A stretch of DNA of 50,632 nt from Methylococcaceae bacterium (GCA_013141155.1 JABFRM010000024.1:1-50632), one strand, 5' to 3'. Shown: positions 36,595-46,465, counted from the stretch's first letter. The notes: a model not told the origin generated them from the letters alone. A program made the numbers and translations.

Positions 36595-38346
36595 ATGTCA
36601 GCGGTAAAACTTAACGTCGTGGATATTATGAATGACAGCACACCGCTATACCCTTCAAATGATGCTTTTCAGCCATTACTGGAACTTAAGGATGTCTGTA
36701 AAAGCTATGGCGAAGGTAAAGCTAAAGCCTCGATTTTGAAGAACATCAACTTGTCGGTCAGAGAAGGCGAATTTATTGCCATCGTCGGATTTTCCGGCAG
36801 CGGCAAGACGACGCTTATTTCAACGATTGCGGGTTTGATTCAAGCGGACAGTGGCGAGGTATTAAAGCAAGGTCAACCCATTACCGCACCGGGGCCGGAT
36901 CGCGGCGTGGTGTTTCAAAATTATTCCTTGATGCCTTGGCTGACGGTATTTGAAAACGTCGCTTTAGCGGTTGATGAGATTTTTAAAGCGTGGCCTAAGG
37001 ACAAGCGTCACGCCCATACCGAAAAATACGTACGCATGGTGAACTTGGGCGCGGCGATGCACAAACGGCCGGCGGAACTTTCTGGCGGAATGCGCCAACG
37101 CGTCAATGTGGCGCGGGCGTTGGCGGCAAATCCTGATATTTTATTGTTAGATGAACCGTTGAGTGCCTTGGATGCGTTGACGCGGGGTAATTTGCAGGAC
37201 GAAATCTTGTCGATTTGGTCACAGGAAAAAAAGACCGTCATCCTCATCACCAATGATGTCGATGAGGCGATTTACATGGCGGATCGGGTTATTCCGCTTA
37301 ATCCTGGTCCCGATGCGACGTTTGGGCCTGCTTTCAACATTAACATCGCCCGTCCGCGTGACCGCACCGCTTTAAACCATAATGCAGAGTTTCAGCATTT
37401 ACGTTCTGAAATCACCCGCTATTTAATGGACATCGGTATTGCAAAAACGCAACAAAGCACTGGCAGGTCTATCGTGTTGCCCAGTGTCAGGCCGAATACG
37501 CGTAATGATTGGGAGATAGAAAAGTCAGCGCTGCATGTGGTTAAAACCGAAGTGCCATCGCCGCGTTATTTGGAATTTTCAAATCTCTCAAAAATTTATC
37601 CAACTTCAGATGGCAATAGCACCGTGAAAGTGGTGGATGGTTTTGACTTGAAGATGAAAAAAGGCGAATTCATTTCCATTATTGGGCATTCCGGCTGTGG
37701 CAAATCCACGGTGTTGTCGATGACCGCCGGTTTAAACAGCATTTCGGAAGGCGTGATTATTTTGGACAACCGCGAAGTCGATAGCGCAGGGCCAGATCGC
37801 GGGGTGGTGTTCCAGGCACCCAGTTTGTTTCCTTGGTTGACAGCGTTTGAAAACGTCACGTTGGGCGTGGATAAGGTTTATCCGCATGCGTCAAAATCAG
37901 AACGCGACGACATTGTTGAATATTATTTGACGCGGGTTGGCTTGGGCGATGCTTTGCGTAAAAAAGCGGGAGACATGTCCAATGGCATGAAGCAACGGGT
38001 TGGCATTGCACGGGCATTTGCGTTATCGCCCAAATTACTCTTGTTGGATGAACCGTTTGGGATGCTGGATTCCTTGACCCGTTGGGAATTGCAGGAAGTG
38101 CTGATGGAAGTGTGGGAGCGCACGCATGTGACGGCGATTATCGTCACGCATGACGTAGATGAAGCGATTTTGCTGGCGGATCGCGTGGTGATGATGACGA
38201 ATGGCCCACATGCCAAAATCGGCACAATCCAAGACATTAATTTACCCAGGCCCCGTTCGCGCAAAGCATTGCTGGCACACCCTGATTATTACCATTATCG
38301 GGAAAGTATTTTGAGTTTTCTCAGTGAATGTGATCACACGCATTAG
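36595..38346 (+). CDS. Tandem ABC ATPase fusion (NrtC-like plus NrtD-like halves)
   Basis: 583 residues with two full nucleotide-binding domains. NBD1 (about 28-240): Walker A GFSGSGKTT (65-73), signature LSGGM (162-166), Walker B LLLDEP, H-loop replaced by Asn (LITNDVDEA, N220). NBD2 (about 325-545): Walker A GHSGCGKST (364-372), signature altered to MSNGM (461-465), H-loop intact (VTHDVDEA, H519). GGMRQRV, GPDRGVVFQ and VMMTNGPHAKIG are NrtC/NrtD-like. NBD1 matches NrtC and NBD2 NrtD, joined in one chain. AGGAG before this ATG decides the start; 33 extra codons upstream overlap the permease gene. It powers the NrtB-like permease. Confidence 0.9.
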   Translation: MSAVKLNVVDIMNDSTPLYPSNDAFQPLLELKDVCKSYGEGKAKASILKNINLSVREGEFIAIVGFSGSGKTTLISTIAGLIQADSGEVLKQGQPITAPGPDRGVVFQNYSLMPWLTVFENVALAVDEIFKAWPKDKRHAHTEKYVRMVNLGAAMHKRPAELSGGMRQRVNVARALAANPDILLLDEPLSALDALTRGNLQDEILSIWSQEKKTVILITNDVDEAIYMADRVIPLNPGPDATFGPAFNINIARPRDRTALNHNAEFQHLRSEITRYLMDIGIAKTQQSTGRSIVLPSVRPNTRNDWEIEKSALHVVKTEVPSPRYLEFSNLSKIYPTSDGNSTVKVVDGFDLKMKKGEFISIIGHSGCGKSTVLSMTAGLNSISEGVIILDNREVDSAGPDRGVVFQAPSLFPWLTAFENVTLGVDKVYPHASKSERDDIVEYYLTRVGLGDALRKKAGDMSNGMKQRVGIARAFALSPKLLLLDEPFGMLDSLTRWELQEVLMEVWERTHVTAIIVTHDVDEAILLADRVVMMTNGPHAKIGTIQDINLPRPRSRKALLAHPDYYHYRESILSFLSECDHTH

Positions 38347-38366
38347 TCGGGTGTATCTAACAACTT

Positions 38367-38406
38367 GTCCCCTCTCCCTCAGGGAGAGGGCTAGGGAGAG
38401 GGGGGT
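38367..38406. repeat. CCCTCTCCCT-type dispersed hairpin repeat
   Basis: CCCTCTCCCT / AGGGAGAGGG inverted repeat with AG loop, followed by a second AGGGAGAGGGGG. It starts 21 bases after the ATPase stop and may act as a partial terminator. Confidence 0.55.
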
Positions 38407-38462
38407 TAAATAGATAAAAGTCTGTTGTTATTCACCCTCATCCCAATCTTTTTCCTTCAAGG

Positions 38463-38656
38463 GCATGAGTATCTACATAAGTATAGTTTCCGTCATTCCG
38501 GCAGGGAAGCCGGAATCCAGAGCCAGGGATGGTAATGTGGTTGAACATAAGTATTTGATTTATCTTCGGTACTAGACCATTTGTCACATCCATGTGACTG
38601 GATTCCGGCTTCCCTGCCGGAATGACGTGCTTTGAAATTTGTGTAGATACCTATGC
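38463..38656. mobile_element. MITE-like element D with nested inverted repeats
   Basis: 194 bases. Outer ends (GCATGAGTATCTACATAA and TTGTGTAGATACCTATGC) are imperfect inverted repeats. Inside, two 30-base blocks (38491-38520 and 38598-38627) are exact inverse copies, each itself a CGTCATTCCGGC-type palindrome. No coding capacity. It occupies most of the 347-base gap between the ATPase and the haem membrane protein. Confidence 0.75.
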
Positions 38657-38693
38657 TTCAGGGGAGAAGACGTTGGTGTTTTGGAGGTGAGTG

Positions 38694-39806
38694 ATGGAAA
38701 CGCGTTGCAAAAGATTTGAAGACATTTCAATCAGTGAAAAGCTGTTGTATTCACTGTGTTTAATGACCATCGGCATAGGCTATTTATTTGCCTTGACGCA
38801 CATGGTTTACACGCATCAAATGCGCGATGGTGAGCCAGGGGTTTCGGTGCAGGACGTGATGATTGCTTATTACGGCTCGCATAATCAAACCCGTTTGGGG
38901 TCTGCTATTGATGGTGGACCGATGGAGCCGAATTTAAAATCGGCACAGGATAAGCAAGCCATTCTTAATTGGCTGCAAACCGATAAAAGCGAGCAGCAAT
39001 ACGCCGAAGTGATCGCACCGATTTTAAATCGCGATTGCACGGGTTGTCATACGCCCGCTATTAATCCGAGTCTGCCCAATTTAAGCACTTATGCAGGGGT
39101 GATGGAGGTGGCAAAATCAAAAGCCGCCTCTTTGCCCAGTTTGGTGAAAGTGTCGCATATTCATTTATTTGGTATAGCGTTCATTTTGTTATTTACCGGC
39201 AGAATTTTTATTTATTGTGAATGTAATGTCACTTTAAAGCGCTTGATTGTCGTGATTCCTTTTTTGGCGATGGTCATTGATACGTTTTCTTGGTTTGTCA
39301 CCCGTCAGATTCCCCAGTTTGCTTATGTGGTGGTTTTTTCGGGGGCGTTGATGGGGCTTGCGATGGGTGCGCAAATTGTGATTAGTCTGTATCAAATGTG
39401 GGTGAATGTTTTTCCGCTGCCTTTCAGGTCTTTGAGCAACTCGCCATGGCAAGACTGGTTGGTTTTTCGCAAATTGGCTGATTTGGGCGCGTTGTTTCGC
39501 TTTAGCGTATTGCCGTTATTTAACTGGTTTGGGTTAAAGAGTAAGCAGATAGGATTTAGTTTGTATCAAATAAGCTTGTATAAGCTGAATAATTGTTTGG
39601 ATTTTTATGCAAACAATCAATCCTTGCAAGATCAACAGCAGGTTAAACAATATAGCGATGTTTTGCATGATTACGGTTACGCAATTGTGTCTAATGGCAA
39701 TGGCTGGTTAGTTAAAGAGTCACTGTTTTGCTGGCATTTCTTGGAGTCTATTAACAAAATGGAGCAATACGTCAAAACTATTCAGTATAAAAAACAGACA
39801 CGTTAA
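38694..39806 (+). CDS. Membrane protein with one c-type haem motif
   Basis: 370 residues. One N-terminal helix (~17-37), a ~115-residue periplasmic part ending in CTGCHTPAINPSLPNL with a haem site (C115, C118, H119), three further helices (~155-175, 184-203, 209-233), and a ~135-residue soluble C-terminal region with no motif I know. HIHLFGIAF in helix 2 has two histidines that could hold a second haem or metal. The ATG has GGAGGTGAG upstream. No family name recognised. Position after the Nrt-like ABC genes and before the porin suggests a role in the same system, perhaps redox sensing. Confidence 0.75.
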   Translation: METRCKRFEDISISEKLLYSLCLMTIGIGYLFALTHMVYTHQMRDGEPGVSVQDVMIAYYGSHNQTRLGSAIDGGPMEPNLKSAQDKQAILNWLQTDKSEQQYAEVIAPILNRDCTGCHTPAINPSLPNLSTYAGVMEVAKSKAASLPSLVKVSHIHLFGIAFILLFTGRIFIYCECNVTLKRLIVVIPFLAMVIDTFSWFVTRQIPQFAYVVVFSGALMGLAMGAQIVISLYQMWVNVFPLPFRSLSNSPWQDWLVFRKLADLGALFRFSVLPLFNWFGLKSKQIGFSLYQISLYKLNNCLDFYANNQSLQDQQQVKQYSDVLHDYGYAIVSNGNGWLVKESLFCWHFLESINKMEQYVKTIQYKKQTR

Positions 39807-39854
39807 AAAGCGTCATGTCCCATTGGCTTACTTAATTTTTAGGAGCAGTTTTAT

Positions 39855-41147
39855 ATGCAATCGGAACACAAATACTTATGGCTGTCCGCCTCGTTGTTGG
39901 CAATGTCAACCGTCTCCAGCCCTGTTTTAGCGAAGAACGTTACACAAGAAATTGAAGATGCGCTGAATTTTTATCATTATGGCAAAAACGGCGCGGTTAA
40001 GTTTGACCTTAACTATCGCTGGGAGAATGTCGATCAGGATAATGTGTTAGGTGCTAATGGCAAACCTGCCGCCATTCAGCCACACACGGCTAATGGAAAC
40101 ACCGCGCGTTTACGTTTAGGCTTGTTATCGCCGATTTTTTATGGGCTACAAGGCTATGCCGAATATGAAGGTAATCTTGCCATGCAGGAAGATTACAACA
40201 GTACCCGTAACGGCAATACCGGCTACTCCACCATTGCCGATCCCGATCACAGCGAGCTTAACCAGCTTTGGATCAATTATACTGGTATTCCTGATACTGA
40301 AATTAAAGGCGGTCGGCAACGGATTAAACTGGATGACGACCGCTTTATCGGCAACGTCGGTTGGCGGCAGATGGAAACAACCTTTGATGCGGTGTTACTA
40401 ACCCATAAAAACCAACAGCTTTTTGGCCTCACTATTAATGCGGGTTACATCGGTAACGTCAATACCTTTACCGCCACTACTGAAAATATCAATGCGCCGA
40501 TTTTGAATCTGAATTACAAAGTGGGTGATTACGGCAATGCGGTGGCTTATGGTTATTGGCTAGACTACACCGAAAAAGACACCTATGAAAAATCCAGCCA
40601 AACCTATGGGGTAAAGTTCTCCAATTATCAAAAACCGGGCGATACCCTTAAGATCACCGATGATTTGGGTGTGGTGTATACCGCTGAATACAGTTATCAA
40701 CAGGATTATGGTCATGGCGTGACACATTATGCGGCGGATCGCCTGAATTTAATGGGCGGTGTAACGGCGTTTAATTTCACCTTGCAAGGGGCGATGGAGC
40801 AGTTAGACGGTAGGGGGCTGAATAAAACCTTCGATACGCCTTTAGGCACTAACCATGCCTTTCAAGGCTGGGCAGATTTGTTCTTGGTCACGCCTGTTAA
40901 TGGGGTACGGGATGTGTTCGGTACACTAATCGGGCAGTTTGACCAAGGCAATACCATTGCAACCTTTGTGTACCATGATTTCACCGATGATACCGGCAGC
41001 CTGCATTACGGTAAAGAATACGACGCGCAGGTGCTGAAAAAATTCGGTAAGCATTATTCATTGCTGGCGAAATATGCTTTCTACGATGCCGACCAATTCG
41101 GGACGGATACGCAGAAAATTTGGTTACAAGCAAATATTAGTTTTTGA
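39855..41147 (+). CDS. Outer-membrane porin, alginate-export family
   Basis: 430 residues: a signal peptide (about 1-26, ending VLA) and a beta-barrel ending in Phe (IWLQANISF). The segment GGRQRIKLDDDRFIGNVGWR is a hallmark of the alginate-export (AlgE-like) porin family, which includes porins for small anionic solutes. AGGAG precedes the ATG. It is the last gene of the sigma-54-controlled cluster and may give the ABC system its outer-membrane entry. Solute specificity unknown. Confidence 0.85.
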   Translation: MQSEHKYLWLSASLLAMSTVSSPVLAKNVTQEIEDALNFYHYGKNGAVKFDLNYRWENVDQDNVLGANGKPAAIQPHTANGNTARLRLGLLSPIFYGLQGYAEYEGNLAMQEDYNSTRNGNTGYSTIADPDHSELNQLWINYTGIPDTEIKGGRQRIKLDDDRFIGNVGWRQMETTFDAVLLTHKNQQLFGLTINAGYIGNVNTFTATTENINAPILNLNYKVGDYGNAVAYGYWLDYTEKDTYEKSSQTYGVKFSNYQKPGDTLKITDDLGVVYTAEYSYQQDYGHGVTHYAADRLNLMGGVTAFNFTLQGAMEQLDGRGLNKTFDTPLGTNHAFQGWADLFLVTPVNGVRDVFGTLIGQFDQGNTIATFVYHDFTDDTGSLHYGKEYDAQVLKKFGKHYSLLAKYAFYDADQFGTDTQKIWLQANISF

Positions 41148-41250
41148 TTAAGTAATCAATTTGTTTAAATTCTGCCAGCCCATTCCAATGCGCTTTGCTT
41201 GCGCTTCTCGAAGGGTTGAACGGGGTTTGTATGGCTCACTAAAGGGTGTG

Positions 41251-41293
41251 AGCGTGCTGAACCCGTCCATGCTTCGACCGGGTTCAGCACGAA
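41251..41293. repeat. Extragenic palindrome
   Basis: Perfect 12-bp inverted repeat GTGCTGAACCCG / CGGGTTCAGCAC (41251-41288) around a loop containing CATGCTTCGAC, continuing into GAACGG. Related to the repeats at 2794 and 18875. It lies between the convergent porin and small-membrane-protein genes and may terminate both. Confidence 0.65.
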
Positions 41294-41330
41294 CGGATTT
41301 CTTCACGCCCAACTAATTTTATTAGGTTTA

Positions 41331-41603
41331 TTAAAACCCAGCCGCTATCATAGAAAACAAGGTGGCTGGCACATACAGCAGCCCAATTAATAAGCGCCAC
41401 CAAACCGAAATAGACTGAGCTAAAAACAAAGCGACTACGCCCACCAGAAAACCGATAATCGTTAGCCAAAACGCACAGAGTGCATAAGTGTTGTTAGATA
41501 AGGGAAAACCAGTATATGCAATTGAAAACAACACTATAAAAGTAATGAACGCAATTGGAACAAAAAAAGGTGTGAATATTAACCAACTACTACTTTTTAA
41601 CAT
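41331..41603 (-). CDS. Small hypothetical membrane protein
   Basis: 90 residues, almost entirely three hydrophobic helices (FVPIAFITFIVLFSIAYTGF, YALCAFWLTIIGFLVGVVAL, WWRLLIGLLYVPATLFSMIA). No charged functional motif. It lies 22 bases downstream of valS on the same strand and could be in its operon. No ribosome site is evident. Real but unrecognised; could also be a chance hydrophobic frame. Confidence 0.55.
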   Translation of the reverse strand: MLKSSSWLIFTPFFVPIAFITFIVLFSIAYTGFPLSNNTYALCAFWLTIIGFLVGVVALFLAQSISVWWRLLIGLLYVPATLFSMIAAGF

Positions 41604-41625
41604 AAGCTATTACGCCCCATTAAAA

Positions 41626-44487
41626 CTACAACTGACTAATCTTAGCGTATTGCGCTTCCAAATTTTGCAATTGTGAACGCAAGTCCGCCAATTTTTCCTG
41701 CTCTTTTTGCAGCACCTCAGCAGGTGCTTTTTCCACAAAACTGGCGTTATTCAATTTACCTTCAATACGGGGTAAATCTTTGGCAATACGTTCTATTTCT
41801 TTTGCCAATCGTGCCAATTCCGCTTGCTTATCAATCAAGCCCGCCATCGGGATCAAAATCTGCAATTCACCCACCAACGCAATCGCTGATTCAGGCGGCG
41901 TGGCATTTGCTTCCAACCAAACCACGCTTTCCAGGCGGGCGATTTTTTGCAAATACACGCGATTGTTTGCCACAAACTGCCGATCTTCAGGTGAGCCTTG
42001 TTGCAACAGTACTGGCAAGGGCTTACCTGGTGCGATATTCATTTCACCGCGAATCCGTCGCACGCCCAAAATAACCGCCATGAGCCAGTTAATTTCGCTG
42101 ATTGCCGCAGGGTTCAACTGACTTTCATCCAACGTAGGATAAGCTTGCAACATTATCGTATCACCTTGTGCCGAACCTGCTCCCGGCAGGTTTCCGGCAC
42201 ACACACCCTCCTTGGCGATAATACCTGCCAAAGGCGCGACCCGCTGCCAAATCTCTTCGGTGATAAACGGCATAATCGGATGCGCCAAACGTAGGATAGT
42301 TTCCAATACCGTCAATAAAGTTTTGCGTGTGCCGCGTTGCAAGGTCAGGTCATCGGATTGCAACGAAATTTTCGCCAGCTCCAAATACCAATCGCAATAT
42401 TCGTTCCACGTAAAGTCGTACAACGCTTGCGCCGCGAGATCAAAGCGGTATTGGTCAATCGCTTGCGTCACCGTCGCAGTCACTTCTTGCAGTCTGGACA
42501 CAATCCACCGATCCACTTGGCTGTAAGCACACACCGCATCACCTATACCGTTATCCTGTTCTTCGGTATTCATCAGCACAAAGCGCGCAGCATTCCAGAG
42601 TTTATTACAGAAATTGCGGTAGCCCTCGGTGCGTTCTAAATCGAAACGGATGTCACGCCCCGTTGAGGCTAAGGACGCAAAGGTAAAGCGCAAGGCATCG
42701 GTGCCGTAAGCGGCTATGCCGTCTGGGAACTCTTTACGGGTTTTTTGCTCAATTTTTTTCGCCAAATGTGGCTGCATCATGCCGGAAATGCGTTTGGCAA
42801 CCAGCGCTTCCAAATCAATGCCGTCAATAATATCAATAGGGTCAATGACATTACCTTTGGACTTGGACATTTTTTGCCCCTCGCCATCGCGCACCAAGCC
42901 ATGAATATAGACTTCCTTAAACGGCACTTCGCCTTGAAACTTCAAGCCCATCATGATCATCCGCGCCACCCAGAAGAAAATGATGTCAAAACCGGTGACC
43001 AATACGCTGGTGGGGTAAAACGTCGCCAGCTCAGGGGTTTTCTCAGGCCAGCCCAAGGTTGAAAACGGCCAAAGCGCCGATGAAAACCACGTATCCAGCA
43101 CATCTTCATCTTGTCTTAACGGGTAATCGGCGGCTAAGCCATGCTTTTCGCGAATCGCTGACTCGGATTTACCCACATAAATATTACCCAGCTCATCGTA
43201 CCAAGCGGGAATGCGGTGTCCCCACCAGATTTGCCGCGAAATACACCAATCTTGGATATTACGCATCCATTCAAAATAGGTGTTTTTCCAGTTATCGGGG
43301 ACAAATTTAATATCGCCGTTTTCCACCGCCGCGATGGCAGGCGCGGCTAATGGCGCAACTTTCACATACCACTGATCGGTCAGCAATGGCTCAATGACTG
43401 AACCGGAACGATCACCGCGCGGCACTTTTAACGCATGGGGTTCGATTTTTTCTAATAAGCCTTGCGCGTCTAAATCCGCAACGATTTGCTTACGCGCCGC
43501 AAAACGCTCAAGCCCAATATACGCCTGTGGAATCAAGCCATGCTCATCCTCATCATTGGCGCGAATGTCTGCATCAACCGTGAAAATATTGATCAAGCCA
43601 CCGTGCGGTAACCCTAAGATGGCGGATTCTTGTTGATGGCGTTTCCATACCTCGTAGTCATTAAAATCATGCGCGGGGGTAATTTTGACGCAGCCTGTAC
43701 CGAATTCAGGATTCACATATTCATCGGCGATAATCGGGATTTTCCGCCCCGTCAACGGCAACAGTACAAATTCACCCAGCAAATGTTTATACCGCTCATC
43801 ATTGGGATGAATCGCCACTGCCGCATCGCCCAGCAAGGTTTCAGGACGGGTGGTCGCCACCAGCAAATGCCCCGTGCCGTTCGCCAAGGGATAACGCAAA
43901 TACCACATGCTGCCTTGCGTTTCTTCTGGGATGACTTCCAAATCCGACACGGCGGTATGTAGCACCGGATCCCAGTTCACCAAACGCTTACCGCGATAAA
44001 TCAGCCCTTCTTCATACAATTGCACAAACACATCCTGCACCGCATCGGACATGCCATCATCCATGGTGAAGCGTTCACGCGACCAGTCTAAGGATGAACC
44101 CATACGCCTTAACTGGCGGGTAATGGTGCTACCGGATTCCGCTTTCCAATCCCAGATTTTGTCGATAAACGCCTCGCGACCATAATCATGACGGGTTTTG
44201 CCTTCCGCATTACACAGCCTTTCCACCACCATTTGCGTGGCGATCCCTGCATGATCCGTCCCCGCTTGCCATAAGGTATTGCGCCCTTGCATGCGGTGGT
44301 AGCGGGTGAGCGCATCCATAATCGTGTCTTGAAACGCATGCCCCATGTGCAAACTGCCAGTCACATTGGGCGGCGGAATCATGATGCAATACGGATCACC
44401 CGTACCACTGGGCGCAAAATGCCCTTGTGCTTCCCAAGTGTCATACCAGCGTTGTTCGATTGCGTGCGGTGCGTAGGTTTTTTCCAT
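41626..44487 (-). CDS. valS: Valyl-tRNA synthetase
   Basis: 953-residue class I synthetase charging tRNA-Val. HIGH motif as [16 protein letters not shown] near the N-terminus, editing domain (CP1) with [19 protein letters not shown] and [28 protein letters not shown], an anticodon-binding helical domain and a C-terminal coiled coil ([20 protein letters not shown]). Length is normal. No clear Shine-Dalgarno before the ATG at 44487. A diverged duplicate of its 5' end and upstream region is at 46466-46585. Confidence 0.98.
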   Translation of the reverse strand: MEKTYAPHAIEQRWYDTWEAQGHFAPSGTGDPYCIMIPPPNVTGSLHMGHAFQDTIMDALTRYHRMQGRNTLWQAGTDHAGIATQMVVERLCNAEGKTRHDYGREAFIDKIWDWKAESGSTITRQLRRMGSSLDWSRERFTMDDGMSDAVQDVFVQLYEEGLIYRGKRLVNWDPVLHTAVSDLEVIPEETQGSMWYLRYPLANGTGHLLVATTRPETLLGDAAVAIHPNDERYKHLLGEFVLLPLTGRKIPIIADEYVNPEFGTGCVKITPAHDFNDYEVWKRHQQESAILGLPHGGLINIFTVDADIRANDEDEHGLIPQAYIGLERFAARKQIVADLDAQGLLEKIEPHALKVPRGDRSGSVIEPLLTDQWYVKVAPLAAPAIAAVENGDIKFVPDNWKNTYFEWMRNIQDWCISRQIWWGHRIPAWYDELGNIYVGKSESAIREKHGLAADYPLRQDEDVLDTWFSSALWPFSTLGWPEKTPELATFYPTSVLVTGFDIIFFWVARMIMMGLKFQGEVPFKEVYIHGLVRDGEGQKMSKSKGNVIDPIDIIDGIDLEALVAKRISGMMQPHLAKKIEQKTRKEFPDGIAAYGTDALRFTFASLASTGRDIRFDLERTEGYRNFCNKLWNAARFVLMNTEEQDNGIGDAVCAYSQVDRWIVSRLQEVTATVTQAIDQYRFDLAAQALYDFTWNEYCDWYLELAKISLQSDDLTLQRGTRKTLLTVLETILRLAHPIMPFITEEIWQRVAPLAGIIAKEGVCAGNLPGAGSAQGDTIMLQAYPTLDESQLNPAAISEINWLMAVILGVRRIRGEMNIAPGKPLPVLLQQGSPEDRQFVANNRVYLQKIARLESVVWLEANATPPESAIALVGELQILIPMAGLIDKQAELARLAKEIERIAKDLPRIEGKLNNASFVEKAPAEVLQKEQEKLADLRSQLQNLEAQYAKISQL

Positions 44488-44627
44488 GTTAAGAGGGGGA
44501 TGTCGGTTTGTTAAAAATCAATGGATGGCATTTTAACGCGACTTGGGGGATTTGGGGGATTTTAGGTGTGGCTGGTGGTCGTGGAATGTGGGGATGCGCA
44601 TTGCCTTGAAGCAAATTGTGGTTAGCA

Positions 44628-44648
44628 TACACAGCTATAGCCGTGTGC
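44628..44648. promoter_or_regulatory. Palindrome upstream of the RTX gene
   Basis: ACACAGCTATAGCCGTGT, an 18-base near-perfect palindrome (one mismatched pair), about 110 bases before the RTX start. It could be a regulator site or a small hairpin. No known consensus recognised. Confidence 0.3.
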
Positions 44649-44755
44649 TTATGAATTGAATCTAAGATTCATTTGTGTGATACTCGCCTGAGTACATAAA
44701 TTTGTGCTATTGATGTTTAAGTAATTTACGCAAATAACACTTTAGGAGCTTCTAC

Positions 44756-46150
44756 GTGTCTAAAAATAAAAACCCAATAAAAACACCTGTACCACCTATT
44801 CCTACCCCAGTATTCACAACTCAAATTATCAACGGCGTTAGTACGCTAGTTGGCACAGCGAATAACGATACGATGACCGCGCCTGCTGGAGTAATCCCTC
44901 CAAGATTTATTGCTGCGGGCGCTAACGCCTTCTATGCCGTTTCAAATGCTGATGGTGGCGCAGGCGATGACACCATGTACGCATATAACTCAAGCACTTA
45001 TGGTAATGGTTCTACATTGCATGGCAATATTGGCAATGACAAGTTATATGGCAGCAATATGCGCGACGCGCTTCACGGTGGCGACGGCAACGATACCATT
45101 CTCGCTGGCGACGGTAGCGACCTGATTTGGGGTGATGCAGGTAACGATAATATTGATGGCGGCTTAGGCATTGATTTTGCTTATTTCGACAGCGCCACCT
45201 CAGCGGTTACCGTTGACTTAGCTCTGACTACTGCACAAAACACTGGCGGCGCTGGTATTGATACTATCGTGAATGTAGAAGGTTTATTTGGCTCTAACTT
45301 TAATGATGTTTTGCTAGGTGACGCAACAGCCAACACACTTGATGGCGGCGCTGGCAACGACACTTTAGATGGACGTGCTGGCAACGACACTATCAATGGT
45401 GGCGCAGGTGATGACACCATTAGCGGCGGCGATGGTAACGACATCATCAGCGGCGGTGACGGTACAAATACCATTTACGCGGGCGCGGGTGATGATGTCA
45501 TTAACAAAACAACAATTAGCACAACAGACGGTATTTCTAATGACATGATAGATGGTGGTACTGGTACAGACACCTTAGCCATCAACTTGTATTATGGATC
45601 ATCGCTCAATGTTGATTTATCTAAAGGCACGGTAACAGGAAATTCTTGGGGTAATACATTTACGCAAACTGTATCGAATATCGAAAATGTATCCACCAAC
45701 GTAAACAATGCCACTCTAATTGGCAACGATGGCGATAACGTATTAACTGGTGCTTATAGTAGCGTTCTAATAGGTAACGCGGGTAATGACAAGTTAACTG
45801 GCTTCTTCCATGATCAAATGACAGGCGGCACGGGTGCTGATACTTTTGCAACGTACCTAAGTCAGGATACTATTTTAGATTTTTCTGCGGCTGAAGGCGA
45901 CAAAATTGACATAAGCGTATGGGCAGCTTGGGCCAATACCACAAGCAGAGTATGGAACACAGTTATTACGTTCCTTGACAATGGTGCAGCCTTCACTGGC
46001 GTAATAGGCCAAGTACATGTGGTGGCAGACGCGACAGTTCCTGGCTTACAGCATATTGAAGCAGACTTCTACGGTGATAAATCCGTATTTTATTCTACTG
46101 ATGTTTATTCATCTACAACATTAACGGCTAATGATTTTTTCTTTTATTGA
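44756..46150 (+). CDS. RTX-repeat calcium-binding protein, probable type I secretion substrate
   Basis: 464 residues without an N-terminal signal peptide. Glycine/aspartate-rich nonapeptide repeats of the GGxGxDxux type occur in three groups: residues ~70-145 (GGAGDDTMY, GGDGNDTIL), ~195-250 (GGAGNDTLD, GGAGDDTIS, GGDGNDIIS) and ~330-365, the fold that binds Ca2+ as parallel beta-rolls. The C-terminus (STTLTANDFFFY) is hydrophobic and resembles type I secretion signals. No enzymatic domain is seen, so it may be structural or adhesive. No exporter is adjacent. The GTG start has AGGAG eight bases upstream. A terminator follows. Confidence 0.85.
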   Translation: MSKNKNPIKTPVPPIPTPVFTTQIINGVSTLVGTANNDTMTAPAGVIPPRFIAAGANAFYAVSNADGGAGDDTMYAYNSSTYGNGSTLHGNIGNDKLYGSNMRDALHGGDGNDTILAGDGSDLIWGDAGNDNIDGGLGIDFAYFDSATSAVTVDLALTTAQNTGGAGIDTIVNVEGLFGSNFNDVLLGDATANTLDGGAGNDTLDGRAGNDTINGGAGDDTISGGDGNDIISGGDGTNTIYAGAGDDVINKTTISTTDGISNDMIDGGTGTDTLAINLYYGSSLNVDLSKGTVTGNSWGNTFTQTVSNIENVSTNVNNATLIGNDGDNVLTGAYSSVLIGNAGNDKLTGFFHDQMTGGTGADTFATYLSQDTILDFSAAEGDKIDISVWAAWANTTSRVWNTVITFLDNGAAFTGVIGQVHVVADATVPGLQHIEADFYGDKSVFYSTDVYSSTTLTANDFFFY

Positions 46151-46260
46151 TTTAATGTTTTTTGCTTAGCGCGTAGAGTGGAAACGAAACCCATCATGAA
46201 CATAGAGAAGCCGAAATGTTGGGTTTCGGCTATCGCCTCTACCCAACCTACATTTTTCAA

Positions 46261-46294
46261 AAACCGCGCTTGGCAAACTGAGGGCGGTTTTTTT
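46261..46294 (+). terminator. Rho-independent terminator after the RTX gene
   Basis: AAACCGC / GCGGTTT stem with a ~16-base loop followed by a run of T, about 110 bases after the stop. Confidence 0.7.
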
Positions 46295-46356
46295 ATGCGG
46301 CTAGTATAGCTCCGTATACCGAACCATAGGCTCAAACACAAAACCAATGAGGTTAA

Positions 46357-46462
46357 ATTCTCATACTACAAATCAATGAACAAATCGAATCTGCACTACT
46401 TGCCCTAGCGCATTCAGCGGGTAAATCAACGAATGACTTTATTACAATGCTGCTAGAAATTG
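46357..46462 (+). pseudogene. Ribbon-helix-helix antitoxin remnant
   Basis: The frame reads LQINEQIESALLALAHSAGK then STNDFITMLLE, closely like the N-terminal DNA-binding part of CopG/ParD-type antitoxins. A stop codon lies directly before it and there is no start codon in frame. The frame then runs into the antisense of the valS duplicate and ends at 46539. So it is probably a truncated relic of a toxin-antitoxin module; no toxin is seen. Confidence 0.45.
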
Positions 46463-46465
46463 ACC

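Noticed and set aside
13629-38656. CRISPR-like interpretation of the repeated palindromes
   Set aside because: Copies are kilobases apart, vary in flanks, and are not arranged as regularly spaced direct repeats; no cas gene is present.
41626-44487. Several long frames on the plus strand across valS (up to 133 residues)
   Set aside because: They are shadows of the long conserved valS frame, with no ribosome sites or homologous motifs.
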